Shown: piece after piece, positions 53,976-62,591 of the stretch | Layout: each line of letters starts with the position of its first letter | Numbering within the stretch: the stretch's first letter is position 1 | From: DASRAP01 sp964503275 | Lineage (GTDB): Bacteria > Gemmatimonadota > Gemmatimonadetes > Gemmatimonadales > Gemmatimonadaceae | Direction of reading: 5' to 3' | Length of the DNA stretch: 64,000 bases | Assembly (NCBI GenBank): GCA_964503275.1 | Contig: CAZCZO010000005.1 | Location: forward strand, 101,483-165,482 | Made by a program: the position numbers and the translations under genes | The notes under the pieces: model-generated | Told to the model about the DNA's origin: nothing | Database searches by the model: none | The model's input: the letters and a program-made list of their open reading frames with translations, nothing else

Positions 53976-54608
53976 TCAGCGCCGCGCGGAGCGCTCCTTG
54001 AGATAGCGGGCCGCGGCTTCGGTGCGGTTCGACACACCGAGCTTCAGATAGAGATTCTGCAGGTGGAACTTCACCGTGTTCTCGCTCACGCGGAGCTTGG
54101 TGGCGATGGCCGCGTTGGTCTCCCCTTCGGCGACCAAGGCCAAGACGGCCTGTTCGCGGTCGGTCAATTTGCCCGGGTCGGGCAGTCCTGACCGACCGAG
54201 CAACCAGCGCTTTGCCGCCAGCGGGAACACCAACTGCCCCCGATGCACCTGCCGGATCGAGGCGACGGTCTGCTGCGGTGGCTCGGTCTTGAGGGCATAT
54301 CCATCGGCCCCGAGCTCCAAGGCCTGCCGCATGGACCCGCCGTCGGAATACGCCGTGAGGACGAGGACACGCACCGGAAGCTTCTCGCCGCGGATCTTCT
54401 CCAGTGTCGCCAGACCCGAAAGCCCACCCAACTCCAGATCCAGCACGGCGACGTCGGGCTGCAGGCGCCTGACCATCTCCAACGCCGCCTCACCCGTGTG
54501 CGCGGTGCCCAGCACCTTGATGTCGGACTCGGCGTCAAGCATGGTCCGAAGACCTTCAAGGACCAGCTCATGGTCGTCGGCGAGGACCACGCGGATGGGA
54601 TGTTTCAT
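53976..54608 (-). CDS. NarL/FixJ-type response regulator
   Basis: A 210-residue transcription factor. The receiver has acidic residues D11-D12 and phospho-acceptor D57 (VLDLELGG). A LuxR-type helix-turn-helix (about 145-205, LTDREQAVLALVAEG, then NAAIATKLRVSENTVKFHL) follows. It overlaps the sensor kinase gene by 4 nt, which makes a cognate pair. Target genes are unknown; the neighbouring DJ-1/PfpI gene is a candidate only by proximity. Confidence 0.93.
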   Translation of the reverse strand: MKHPIRVVLADDHELVLEGLRTMLDAESDIKVLGTAHTGEAALEMVRRLQPDVAVLDLELGGLSGLATLEKIRGEKLPVRVLVLTAYSDGGSMRQALELGADGYALKTEPPQQTVASIRQVHRGQLVFPLAAKRWLLGRSGLPDPGKLTDREQAVLALVAEGETNAAIATKLRVSENTVKFHLQNLYLKLGVSNRTEAAARYLKERSARR

Positions 54609-55348
54609 AGACTGGGTGACGTGGTGGTTCGTGGGGCGAGCGGGACGTCGAGCATGATGCTGGTGCCGCGCCCTACCGTACTGACGAGCGAGAACTGGCC
54701 GCCGATCATCTCGACCCGGTCCTGCATGCCCCGGAGCCCGAAGTGCCCGTCGTTCGTCGGCTCGCCGATCTCGAAGCCCGCCCCGTTGTCGGTGATCGAG
54801 AGTCGCAGCTCGGGTCCCGCAATGGTATGCCGGAGCCCGATGCGGATGTCGACGCGCCGGGCCCCACCGTGCCGGTAGGCGTTGGAGAGGGCCTCCTGGA
54901 CGACCCGATACAGCGCGATCTTCGTCGACACTTCTATATCAGGCAGACCGCGCGCGATATGGAGATGCACCGAGGTGTCGGTGGTCGTTTCGTGCTGGAC
55001 CGCGAAGGACTCGATCAGGTCCTCGAGGGACTGGGTCTCGAAGTGCGGGGGCCGGATCGCGCCGATGAACGAACGGATCTCGCGCAGCCCATTCTCAAGG
55101 AGCAAGCGGATGCGGTCGGCCCGCGCGAGCGCATCGTGGCGCCCCTGCCCCTCGGGCAGGTCGAGGGCGCGGGTCAGCAGGTCGAGCTGCGACAGCGCCG
55201 CATACATCGCCTGGACCGGCCCGTCATGGATGTCCAGCAAGAGCTGCTGCAGCTCCCACTCACTGACGCGCAGGAGCCGCCGCGAGGCTTGCAACTCGCG
55301 ATCGGGCACAGACGGCACCGCAACGGACGGCACAGCGGATGATCCCAC
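54605..55348 (-). CDS. NarX/DegS-type histidine kinase without sensor domain
   Basis: A 247-residue kinase of the HisKA_3 type. The phospho-acceptor H41 is in LLLDIHDGPVQ, and the ATPase has the N box VQEALSNAYRHG and G box FGLRGMQDR. No membrane helix or input domain precedes it, so it is soluble and must get its signal from a partner or from the short N-terminal segment. The GTG at 55348 is my choice. It is translationally coupled to the response regulator. Confidence 0.88.
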   Translation of the reverse strand: MGSSAVPSVAVPSVPDRELQASRRLLRVSEWELQQLLLDIHDGPVQAMYAALSQLDLLTRALDLPEGQGRHDALARADRIRLLLENGLREIRSFIGAIRPPHFETQSLEDLIESFAVQHETTTDTSVHLHIARGLPDIEVSTKIALYRVVQEALSNAYRHGGARRVDIRIGLRHTIAGPELRLSITDNGAGFEIGEPTNDGHFGLRGMQDRVEMIGGQFSLVSTVGRGTSIMLDVPLAPRTTTSPSL

Positions 55349-55821
55349 GATGGCACCCCCCGACGCAGATGGCCGGTTCAGGATGGGTCAATCTGTGCCT
55401 GCACCCCGGAGATGTCCAGAGTGGGGGCCAGACCCTGTCAGATGGAGTGGGGTAGAGCACGTTTCGTCGGGCCATCCGAGTCGTGACGAAATGTCATATA
55501 TACGTGTCCTTCGGTTACTATTCACATTGATAAGTGCCGGCGACTGATCAACCTCGACCAGTTATCCACACACCCGGTTTTCCACAATACCGGCTACTGC
55601 GCGATGCGTTAAGTTTTCAACATTCGCGGCAAGCAGTGTTGATAAGCTCAGACTTGAATTACGCGACTCGTGTCTACAGGAAGATGTCCACGCCGTACTC
55701 AGGCCATATGCAGTCAAATTGCCGATGAAATGCGCGTACAATGCAACTTAGCTGTATTGTTGTAAACTACCATTTTATAACATCATAAGGCAATCACATT
55801 CATCCAACGAGTTGAAAACAT
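55349..55821. other. AT-rich 473-bp intergenic region at a divergent strand switch
   Basis: From about 55480 the base composition falls far below the local 70 % G+C, and 55720-55821 is mostly A/T (for example TTTTATAACATCATAAGG). The kinase gene to the left and the DJ-1/PfpI gene to the right point away from it. It holds a cluster of DnaA-box-like 9-mers (listed separately) and presumably both promoters. I see no coding sequence. It could be a replication origin, a regulatory region or acquired DNA. Confidence 0.6.
55562..55645 (+). promoter_or_regulatory. Cluster of four DnaA-box-like 9-mers
   Basis: Within 84 bp lie TTATCCACA (55562-55570, a perfect TTATNCACA), TTTTCCACA (55578-55586), TTTTCAACA (55614-55622), and on the minus strand TTATCAACA (55637-55645). 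A further TTTTCCACA is at 56029-56037 inside the next gene. Spacing between the first two is 16 bp, start to start. Confidence 0.5.
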
Positions 55822-56367
55822 ATGCAGGAATCGCATAACGACACCTCGATCGCCTCGAAGGGCACGGTGCTCATGCTCGTCGGCCCGGAATATGAGGATC
55901 TGGAGGTCTGGTACCCCAAGCTGCGCCTTGAGGCCGCCGGGTATGACGTCCCGTTGGCCGGGCTAGGTGACAACCTCTACCTCGGAAAGCACGGGTACCC
56001 CTGCAAGACGTCAAAACGTGTAGAGGATTTTTCCACAGCCAAATTGGCTGGTGTGTTCGCGCCCGGCGGCTGGGCGCCAGACAAGATCAGGCGCTCACAA
56101 GCGGCGCTCGACATCGTGCGCAGGGTCCATACGGAAGGCGGTCTCGTCGCCACCATCTGCCACGGACCGTGGATCCTGATCTCGGCGGGCATCGTCAAGG
56201 GACGTCGCCTGACCTCGACCGTGGGCATCCGGGACGACATCCAGAATGCCGGGGCGGACTGGGTCGACGCGCCCGTGGTCGTGGACGGGAACATCATCAG
56301 CGCCCGCGTCCCCAGCGACCTCCCAGCCTTCGGCGAGGCGATGGTGGACTGGCTTCGCGATCGTTGA
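55822..56367 (+). CDS. DJ-1/PfpI family protein
   Basis: A 181-residue member of the class I glutamine-amidotransferase-like family that includes PfpI, YhbO and DJ-1. The nucleophile C113 and H114 are in ATICHGPW, and an acidic residue lies in GPEYEDLEVWYP near 21-32. Family members act as deglycases, hydrolases or stress proteins; the activity here is not determined. The gene has a lower G+C feel than its neighbours, and the ATG at 55822 follows the AT-rich region. A DnaA-box-like site lies inside it. Confidence 0.9.
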   Translation: MQESHNDTSIASKGTVLMLVGPEYEDLEVWYPKLRLEAAGYDVPLAGLGDNLYLGKHGYPCKTSKRVEDFSTAKLAGVFAPGGWAPDKIRRSQAALDIVRRVHTEGGLVATICHGPWILISAGIVKGRRLTSTVGIRDDIQNAGADWVDAPVVVDGNIISARVPSDLPAFGEAMVDWLRDR

Positions 56368-56449
56368 TTCGGGGACGGTCGCGCTCCGCTCAAGCGCCCG
56401 CTGGACCCTCTTCGGTTGAGAAAACGACGCACTGCAGGCCAACAGAGCA

Positions 56450-56487
56450 GAGCGCCCTGCCCCCCAAACTTGGGAGGCAGGGCGCTC
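56450..56487. terminator. Bidirectional hairpin between convergent genes
   Basis: A perfect 12-bp stem (56450-56461 with 56476-56487) plus an inner CCCA/TGGG pairing. It lies between the convergent DJ-1/PfpI gene and lipoprotein gene. The 196-bp gap holds nothing else that I recognise. Confidence 0.6.
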
Positions 56488-56563
56488 GTCACGCGTGTTC
56501 CGTATTGTCGGGCGGGTCGGGCCGCCGGGTATCCCCCCCCGCCCGGCCCGCGCGCCGATCCGG

Positions 56564-58321
56564 CTACTTCGACTTCGCGCTCGCCGGGTCGCCGTTCGCC
56601 GCCGGGTCGAACGCCGGTGAGCTGATGGTGTTGATGGGCGTCAGCGTCTGGCCGTTGAGCGAGAACACGGTCCAGACCCGGCCGGCGATGTTCGGGACCG
56701 CGTAGGTCGCGATACGGTCATTCCCGCGATAGACCTCGACCACGGCGCCGGACCGCGCCAGCCCGTCATTGTTCGAGGGCAGGCCTCGCGCCGAGAAGTT
56801 CTCCACCGCGAAGGTATAGACGCCCGCCTGCACCTCAGTGATGGTGATCGTCTCGGGCCCGTTGCCGTCCACGACGTCGATGTCCAGGCAGGCGAAGGGG
56901 GCCACCAAGCAGTTGCCGGTGTTGTCGTACGCGATCACCTGCCCATTGGGCAACGTCAGCCGCGCGTCGAGATCGGGCGGCTCGGCCCCCCAGCGCAGCA
57001 CGATCCGCACCTGGCCGGGCGGCAACACCGCCGAGAGCTGCACGTTCGCGTTCACGGTCTGTCCGGCGATCACGGCCACATTCACCAAGCCGGCCACATA
57101 CCCCGTCGCCGTGACACTCACCGTGTAGGGGCCGGCCGGCAAGGCCGGGAACGAGAACACGCCATTGGCGCCGGTCGTGACCGAGGCCACCGGGGTCCCC
57201 GTGGTGACATTCGTACCCGCCCGCACCGACACGGTGGCCGGGATGCCGATCGGGTTGCCGGTCGTCGCCGAGCGCACCACGCCACTGATGGTCCCATTGA
57301 CCGGCGCCACACCCTGCGCCGACACCGACGCCGTCACTGCCGTGCCTTCGACCGTCGCCAGGATCGTCTGTGTGCCGATCAGGCTTCCCAGCGTCCACGT
57401 CGTCGATGCCAGCCCATTGGCGTCCGAGACCACATCGACCGGCGTGGCGAACCCACCACCAGCCTGCACAAGGAATCGGACATTCTGACCGGCCACGCCA
57501 ACATTCTCGCCCAGCAGACCCGTCACCCGGACGGTCACCGTACCGATCACCGTATTGATGTCGGCGCTCTGCGGCGGGCGCGATACCACCACGACCCCCA
57601 GCGGCTTGTCGAGCACGGTCACCGGCAGGTCGACCACGGCCTGCGCGCCAAAGAGCTGCCGGCACCGCAGCACGGTCGAACCGGGCAGGATCGACTGCAC
57701 CCGCCCCTCGCCGTCCACCGTAATGACCGAGGGATTGAGACTGATCAGTTCACGCGGGAAGACCTCGGTCTCCCCGTTGGCGCCTCGGCTCCCGATACAG
57801 CGGATCGTGGTGGGGTCGCCACCGACGAGGCGGAGCGATGCGACGTCGAAGCGCAGCGAGACGACGTCGGAGCCCGGACCGACATACGTCGGGCTACCCG
57901 TGACCACCGCCGGCTCGCCGCTGCTCGAGAACGTGAAGCGGACGGGGCCCACCGTGAAGAGCGAGGCACCCGCCGCGTTCCGGAGTTCAATGACCGCGTC
58001 GAACGGGCCCTGCTCGCGACCGGCTGGCAGAGGGAAGGTGATGTCCACCTGCCCCTCGCCCTGCGCGCTGAGCTCGACGAGGTCCAGCACCCGCTCGAAC
58101 AGCGGCTGGGTCTCCCCGGCGAAGAAGATGCGGACGGTCCCGCCCGTCACGCGCAGGGTGCCATCGCTGACCCCGGTCTGCCCGGAGAGCATCGCCGGGG
58201 TGACACCGAGATCACTGAGGTCGAGCGACACACGGCCAGGGTCGCTGGAGCGCGTCGCGTCTGGGGTGCAGGCGGCCGCTGCGAGGAGCGCCAACGCTGC
58301 GAATGCGGATCGAAGGGTCAC
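56564..58321 (-). CDS. Lipoprotein with Ig-like and carboxypeptidase-regulatory-like domains
   Basis: A 585-residue exported lipoprotein. The signal peptide ends with the lipobox LAAAAC (C18), so LspA should process it. Bacterial Ig-like (Big) repeats span about 150-340 (SLNPSVITVDGEGRVQSILPG, then an invasin-like TVRVTGLLGENVGVAGQNV). A carboxypeptidase-regulatory-like domain follows at about 345-430 (GTISGVVRSATTGNPIG), and a final beta domain resembles DUF2135-like or YfaP-like modules (LRWGAEPPDLDARLTLPNG). It is probably a surface or periplasmic adhesion or structural protein. The GTG start is at 58321. Confidence 0.8.
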   Translation of the reverse strand: MTLRSAFAALALLAAAACTPDATRSSDPGRVSLDLSDLGVTPAMLSGQTGVSDGTLRVTGGTVRIFFAGETQPLFERVLDLVELSAQGEGQVDITFPLPAGREQGPFDAVIELRNAAGASLFTVGPVRFTFSSSGEPAVVTGSPTYVGPGSDVVSLRFDVASLRLVGGDPTTIRCIGSRGANGETEVFPRELISLNPSVITVDGEGRVQSILPGSTVLRCRQLFGAQAVVDLPVTVLDKPLGVVVVSRPPQSADINTVIGTVTVRVTGLLGENVGVAGQNVRFLVQAGGGFATPVDVVSDANGLASTTWTLGSLIGTQTILATVEGTAVTASVSAQGVAPVNGTISGVVRSATTGNPIGIPATVSVRAGTNVTTGTPVASVTTGANGVFSFPALPAGPYTVSVTATGYVAGLVNVAVIAGQTVNANVQLSAVLPPGQVRIVLRWGAEPPDLDARLTLPNGQVIAYDNTGNCLVAPFACLDIDVVDGNGPETITITEVQAGVYTFAVENFSARGLPSNNDGLARSGAVVEVYRGNDRIATYAVPNIAGRVWTVFSLNGQTLTPINTISSPAFDPAANGDPASAKSK

Positions 58322-58574
58322 GAGAGGATCATCCGGACGAGGGGATATTCAAATATGATGCGGCGCGCGGCACCGGAACGCAACGACGGACATCACAATG
58401 CCCCTGCGCCGCGCGTCACCGGTCCGTCTGTGCGGGGCCTGCCGGAGCGGCGCGCTCGACCCCCCGTTCGGGCAGGGTCGCTGTCGCTCGGCGCGGGCGG
58501 TCGATAACTTCTGTCCCAGCGATCCGTGGCCGGATCCGGTGCCATCGCCCGTCGCGAGCCCTCCTCCCAAACAT
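58322..58574. promoter_or_regulatory. Divergent promoter region, lipoprotein and pnt genes
   Basis: A 253-bp gap between divergently read genes. A short AT-rich patch at about 58344-58357 (ATATTCAAATATGATG) is the best candidate for promoter elements, but I cannot place a pair with certainty. It presumably carries both promoters. Confidence 0.35.
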
Positions 58575-59678
58575 ATGCAGATCGCAGTACTCCGAGAACG
58601 CGCGGCCGGCGAGACCCGCGTGGCGCTCGTCCCTGAGAGCGTGGCCAAGCTCGTCAAAGCCGGCCACACCATCGTCGTGGAGCGCGGCGCCGGCGCGGCC
58701 AGCGCGGCGCTCGACGACCAGTACGAGCGGGCCGGCGCCACCCTCGCCGATGCCCTGCCCTCCACCGTCGCGAACGCCGCGCTCGTCGTCAAGGTGCAGC
58801 GCCCGGACGCTGACGAGATCGCCGCGCTCCCCGAGGGCTGCGCGGTGCTCTCCTTCTTCAACATGGCCTCGGCCGGACCGACCATCGACGCGCTGACCGC
58901 GCGCCGGGTGACGGGCTTCGCCCTCGAAAAGGTCCCGCGCATCACGCGCGCCCAGTCCATGGACGCACTCTCCTCGCAGGCGACGGTCGCCGGCTACAAG
59001 GCCGTGCTCATCGGCGCGAACGCGATGGGCAAGTTCCTGCCGATGCTCACCACCGCCGCCGGATCGATCCCGCCGGCCAAGGCCTTCGTCCTCGGCGCTG
59101 GCGTCGCGGGCCTCCAGGCGATCGCCACGGCGCGCCGCCTTGGGGCCGTCGTCTCGGCCTTCGACGTGCGGCCCGCGGCCAAGGAACAGGTGCTGTCGTT
59201 GGGCGCGAGCTTCGTCGCGGCCCAGGCCGTGTCAGCCTCGGCCGAGGTCGCGGGCGGCTACGCCCGGGAGCAGACCGAGGAGGAGCGCGCGGCGACGCAG
59301 CAGATGCTCGCCGAGCACCTCGCCACGCAGGACCTCGTCATCACCACCGCGCAGATCCCCGGGCGGCCCGCGCCGCGCCTCATCACCACGGCCATGGTGG
59401 ACGGGATGAAGCCGGGGGCGGTCATCGTGGATCTCGCGGCCGAGTCCGGTGGCAACTGCGAGCTCTCACGCGCCGGCGAGACGGTGGTCCACCGCGATGT
59501 GCAGATCATCGGACCGGCGAATGTGCCCGCCCTGTTGCCGGCCCACGCGTCCCAGATGCTCAGTCGCAACGTCCTGACCTTCATCCAACATATCGCGCAC
59601 GACGGCGCCCTCCGGGTCGATCTCACCGACGAGATCACCGGCGCGATGGCGCTCACCCACGACGGCGCACGCCGCTGA
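58575..59678 (+). CDS. pntAA: NAD(P) transhydrogenase alpha subunit, NAD-binding part
   Basis: This is domain I of the proton-translocating transhydrogenase, which binds NAD(H). The 367-residue protein has MQIAVLRERAAGETRVALVPE at the start and a Rossmann fingerprint, LGAGVAGLQAIATARRLGAVVSAFD. Membrane helices are absent, so this is the split form with a separate small membrane subunit. The complex uses the proton motive force to reduce NADP+ with NADH. It is the first gene of a three-gene operon. Confidence 0.96.
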   Translation: MQIAVLRERAAGETRVALVPESVAKLVKAGHTIVVERGAGAASAALDDQYERAGATLADALPSTVANAALVVKVQRPDADEIAALPEGCAVLSFFNMASAGPTIDALTARRVTGFALEKVPRITRAQSMDALSSQATVAGYKAVLIGANAMGKFLPMLTTAAGSIPPAKAFVLGAGVAGLQAIATARRLGAVVSAFDVRPAAKEQVLSLGASFVAAQAVSASAEVAGGYAREQTEEERAATQQMLAEHLATQDLVITTAQIPGRPAPRLITTAMVDGMKPGAVIVDLAAESGGNCELSRAGETVVHRDVQIIGPANVPALLPAHASQMLSRNVLTFIQHIAHDGALRVDLTDEITGAMALTHDGARR

Positions 59679-59683
59679 CTGCG

Positions 59684-59977
59684 ATGACCGACCCGTACCT
59701 CACAGGGCTGACCCTGTTCGTGCTTGCGACCTTCCTGGGGGTCGTGCTCATCGGCCGGGTGCCGCCCACCCTGCACACGCCGCTCATGTCCGGCGCGAAT
59801 GCCGTCTCGGGCATCGCGGTGGCGGGCGCGATCCTCGTCGGCGGGCTCGACGATCGCCTCGCGCAGATCCTCGGCTTCCTGGCCATCGTGTTCGCGATGA
59901 TCAACGTCGTCGGCGGTTATGCGGTGACCAACCGCATGCTCCAGATGTTCCGCAAGGACGAGACGCCCAAGGTATGA
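59684..59977 (+). CDS. pntAB: NAD(P) transhydrogenase alpha-2 membrane subunit
   Basis: A 97-residue membrane subunit with about three hydrophobic segments and the family feature HTPLMSGANAVSGI. It forms part of the proton channel with PntB. It lies 5 nt after pntAA and overlaps pntB by 4 nt (ATGA). Confidence 0.95.
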   Translation: MTDPYLTGLTLFVLATFLGVVLIGRVPPTLHTPLMSGANAVSGIAVAGAILVGGLDDRLAQILGFLAIVFAMINVVGGYAVTNRMLQMFRKDETPKV

Positions 59978-61359
59978 GCACGCTCATCTCGCTGGTGTAC
60001 ACACTCGCCGCCGTCCTCTTCATCTGGGGCCTGCGGCTCCTCGGCTCGCCGGCCACCGCCCGCAAAGGCAACATGGTCTCGGGCATCGGGATGTTGCTGG
60101 CGATCGTCGTCACTCTGCTGAGTGAACAGATCGTCACCTTCCCGGTGATCTTCGCCGGGCTCGTGGTCGGGAGTGCGCTCGGCTACTGGATGGCCGCCGC
60201 CGTGCAGATGACCTCGATGCCGCAGATGGTCGCCCTGCTCAACGGCTGCGGCGGCGCGGCATCGCTGCTCGTCGGCAGCGCCGAGTTCCTCCGCGCGTAC
60301 CAGCTCGGCGACGCGCAGTCGGTGCCGGCGGGCCTCGCGACGCAGTTGTCGATCATCATCGGCGCCGTGACGGTGACCGGCAGCCTGATCGCCTTCGCCA
60401 AGTTGCAGGAGTGGATGACGGGACGACCGATCACCTTCGCGGGGCAGAAGGTCGTGAACGGGCTGTTCGCGCTCGCCATCGTGGTCTTCGCCATCTGGCA
60501 GATCGTGGTGCCCTCACCCTTGATCGGCCCGTTCTGGATCGTGGTCGTCGCGGCCCTGCTGATCGGCATCGGCCTCGTGCTCCCGATCGGCGGCGCCGAC
60601 ATGCCGGTGGTGATCTCGCTGCTCAATTCGTATTCCGGCATCGCCGCCGCGATGACGGGCTTCGTGATCCAGAGCCCGATCCTCATCGTCGCCGGCGCGC
60701 TGGTCGGGTCCAGCGGCATCATCCTCTCGCAGATCATGTGCCGCGCGATGAACCGCTCGCTGAGCAACGTGCTCTTCGGGGCGTTCGGCAGCGTGAGCAC
60801 GGCCAGCGGGCGCAGCGCGGAGGGCCTCACCGTGAAGTCGGTGAGCGCCGAGGATGCCGCGATGCAGCTGGCCTACGCGCAGCTCGTGATCGTGGTGCCG
60901 GGCTACGGACTCGCGGTCGCGCAGGCGCAACATCAGGTGCGCGAGCTGGCCGAGCTCATCGAGAAGCGCGGGGGCGAGGTGCGCTACGCGATCCACCCGG
61001 TCGCCGGCCGGATGCCCGGGCACATGAACGTGCTCCTGGCCGAGGCGAACATCGCGTACGACAAGCTCTACGAGATGGAGCAGATCAACGACGAGTTCGC
61101 GCGCGCCGATGTCGCCTTGGTCATCGGGGCGAACGACGTCGTGAACCCGGCCGCGCGCACCGACACCGCCTCGCCGATCTACGGGATGCCGATCCTCAAC
61201 GCCGACCAGGCGAAGAGCTGCATCGTGATGAAGCGCGGCATGAGCGCCGGCTTCGCAGGCATCGAGAACGACCTGTTCTACAAGGAGCGCACGGCGATGC
61301 TCTTCGGCGACGCGAAGGGGAGTCTGTCGAAGCTGATCGCCGAGGTGAAGTCGCTGTAG
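59974..61359 (+). CDS. pntB: NAD(P) transhydrogenase beta subunit
   Basis: The 461-residue protein has an N-terminal membrane region (about nine helices, residues 1-270) that completes the proton channel, and a C-terminal NADP(H)-binding domain III with VIVVPGYGLAVAQAQH and GANDVVNPAART. Both are intact. It is the main supply of NADPH driven by the proton motive force. Confidence 0.97.
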   Translation: MSTLISLVYTLAAVLFIWGLRLLGSPATARKGNMVSGIGMLLAIVVTLLSEQIVTFPVIFAGLVVGSALGYWMAAAVQMTSMPQMVALLNGCGGAASLLVGSAEFLRAYQLGDAQSVPAGLATQLSIIIGAVTVTGSLIAFAKLQEWMTGRPITFAGQKVVNGLFALAIVVFAIWQIVVPSPLIGPFWIVVVAALLIGIGLVLPIGGADMPVVISLLNSYSGIAAAMTGFVIQSPILIVAGALVGSSGIILSQIMCRAMNRSLSNVLFGAFGSVSTASGRSAEGLTVKSVSAEDAAMQLAYAQLVIVVPGYGLAVAQAQHQVRELAELIEKRGGEVRYAIHPVAGRMPGHMNVLLAEANIAYDKLYEMEQINDEFARADVALVIGANDVVNPAARTDTASPIYGMPILNADQAKSCIVMKRGMSAGFAGIENDLFYKERTAMLFGDAKGSLSKLIAEVKSL

Positions 61360-61373
61360 GCGACGGCGGGTCT

Positions 61374-61399
61374 GCGCGGGCGGTACACCCCGTCCGCGC
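61374..61399. terminator. Hairpin between pntB and glycosyltransferase
   Basis: A 10-bp stem with one G-U pair (61374-61383 with 61390-61399) and a 6-nt loop, between convergent genes. It is probably a shared terminator, but has no U tract. Confidence 0.5.
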
Positions 61400-61407
61400 G
61401 GATCGGC

Positions 61408-62535
61408 TCAGGACTCGTAGGCGCGCGTGCGCCACTGCTTGGGGCGGCGCAGCGAACTCATCAGCACGCGGACGACGGCGATGGGATCGGCGGCCGCGCT
61501 CATCCAGAACGGCAGGCCGCGCGCGGCGTAGCTGCCCGCGAGCGCTACGGTGACGAGCAGCCGCAGCGCGAGCAGGGTCCCGTTCACCGCCAGCACTGGC
61601 GTGGCCATCGCGACGCCGGCGGCGGCCGCGAGCAGCAGCGGAACGGGCAGACCCTGCGCGAGCACGAGGAACGCGACATCGGCGGCCTGCCGGGCGGGCG
61701 TGGTGGCGTCCTTGAGGTCGACGCTGCGTCCCCACTCGCGCCACATCTGCCCCGCCGACTCATAGCTGCGCACATCGTACAGGCGACTTCCGTCCAGGAA
61801 GCCGACGCGGGCCCCGCGCCGCGCCAGGTGGCGCGCCATGCTCACATCCTCGGCGAAGCTGGCCTTCACGGTCTCGTAGCCGCCGTGCTGCAACAACACG
61901 TCGCGCTTGATGAGGAAGCACTGACCGTTGGCCATCACCCGATCGGGCGGCGTGTCGTCGCCGGCGGGTCCGAAGCGATAGACCAAGGTCGCGAGGATCG
62001 CGGGTTGGATCCATCGCTCCAGCGCCGTTTGATCGGCGAAACGCGGCGAGAAGCTCACCGCGTCGTAGCCCTCCCGCTCGGCGGCCGCGACGACGGCCGC
62101 GGCCAGACCCGGTCTCGGCGCCGTGTCCGCGTCCAGCCCGAGCAACCAGGGCCCCGCCGCCTGCTGCGCGCCGAACTGCAGCGCCCAGGCCTTGCCGATC
62201 CATCCCCGCGGGAGTGGTGGATCGGTCAGCAGGCGGATGCGCGGATCCTGCGCGGCTGCGGCCTCGACCAAGCCGCGCGTCCCGTCGGTCGAGTTCGAGT
62301 CGATCACGAGGATCTCCCGCACCGGCGCACGTTGCGCCGACACGCCCGTCAGCAACGGGGCGATCCGGTGTCCTTCATTGAGCGTCGCGACCAGCACGCT
62401 GACCGGCGTCGTGGGCTCGTCCGCGAGCAACGGCTCCACCGGCGGCCGCCGCGTACGGCCGCGTGCAAGGCGCGCGAGCAGCACCAGCGTCGCACCAGCC
62501 TGCATGATCACGAGTCCCCACTCACCGAAGCGCAC
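61408..62535 (-). CDS. Family 2 glycosyltransferase, membrane-bound
   Basis: A 375-residue GT2 enzyme. The GT-A domain begins VSVLVATLNEGHRIAPLL, has ILVIDSNSTDGT, a DxD in LGLDADTAPRPG, an acidic AEDVSMARHL, and a Trp-rich WREWGRSVDL. A hydrophobic N-terminal segment (about 7-20) and two or more C-terminal helices anchor it. The pattern resembles the HpnB and CruC type of glycosyltransferase that act on lipids or carotenoids, but the acceptor is unknown. GTG 62535 is used; GTG 62556 is possible. Confidence 0.82.
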   Translation of the reverse strand: MRFGEWGLVIMQAGATLVLLARLARGRTRRPPVEPLLADEPTTPVSVLVATLNEGHRIAPLLTGVSAQRAPVREILVIDSNSTDGTRGLVEAAAAQDPRIRLLTDPPLPRGWIGKAWALQFGAQQAAGPWLLGLDADTAPRPGLAAAVVAAAEREGYDAVSFSPRFADQTALERWIQPAILATLVYRFGPAGDDTPPDRVMANGQCFLIKRDVLLQHGGYETVKASFAEDVSMARHLARRGARVGFLDGSRLYDVRSYESAGQMWREWGRSVDLKDATTPARQAADVAFLVLAQGLPVPLLLAAAAGVAMATPVLAVNGTLLALRLLVTVALAGSYAARGLPFWMSAAADPIAVVRVLMSSLRRPKQWRTRAYES

Positions 62536-62591
62536 GCGAGAAGTGTAGTCAGGCACACGACCGGCGCCTACCCACGACCCGCATCGCGCCG

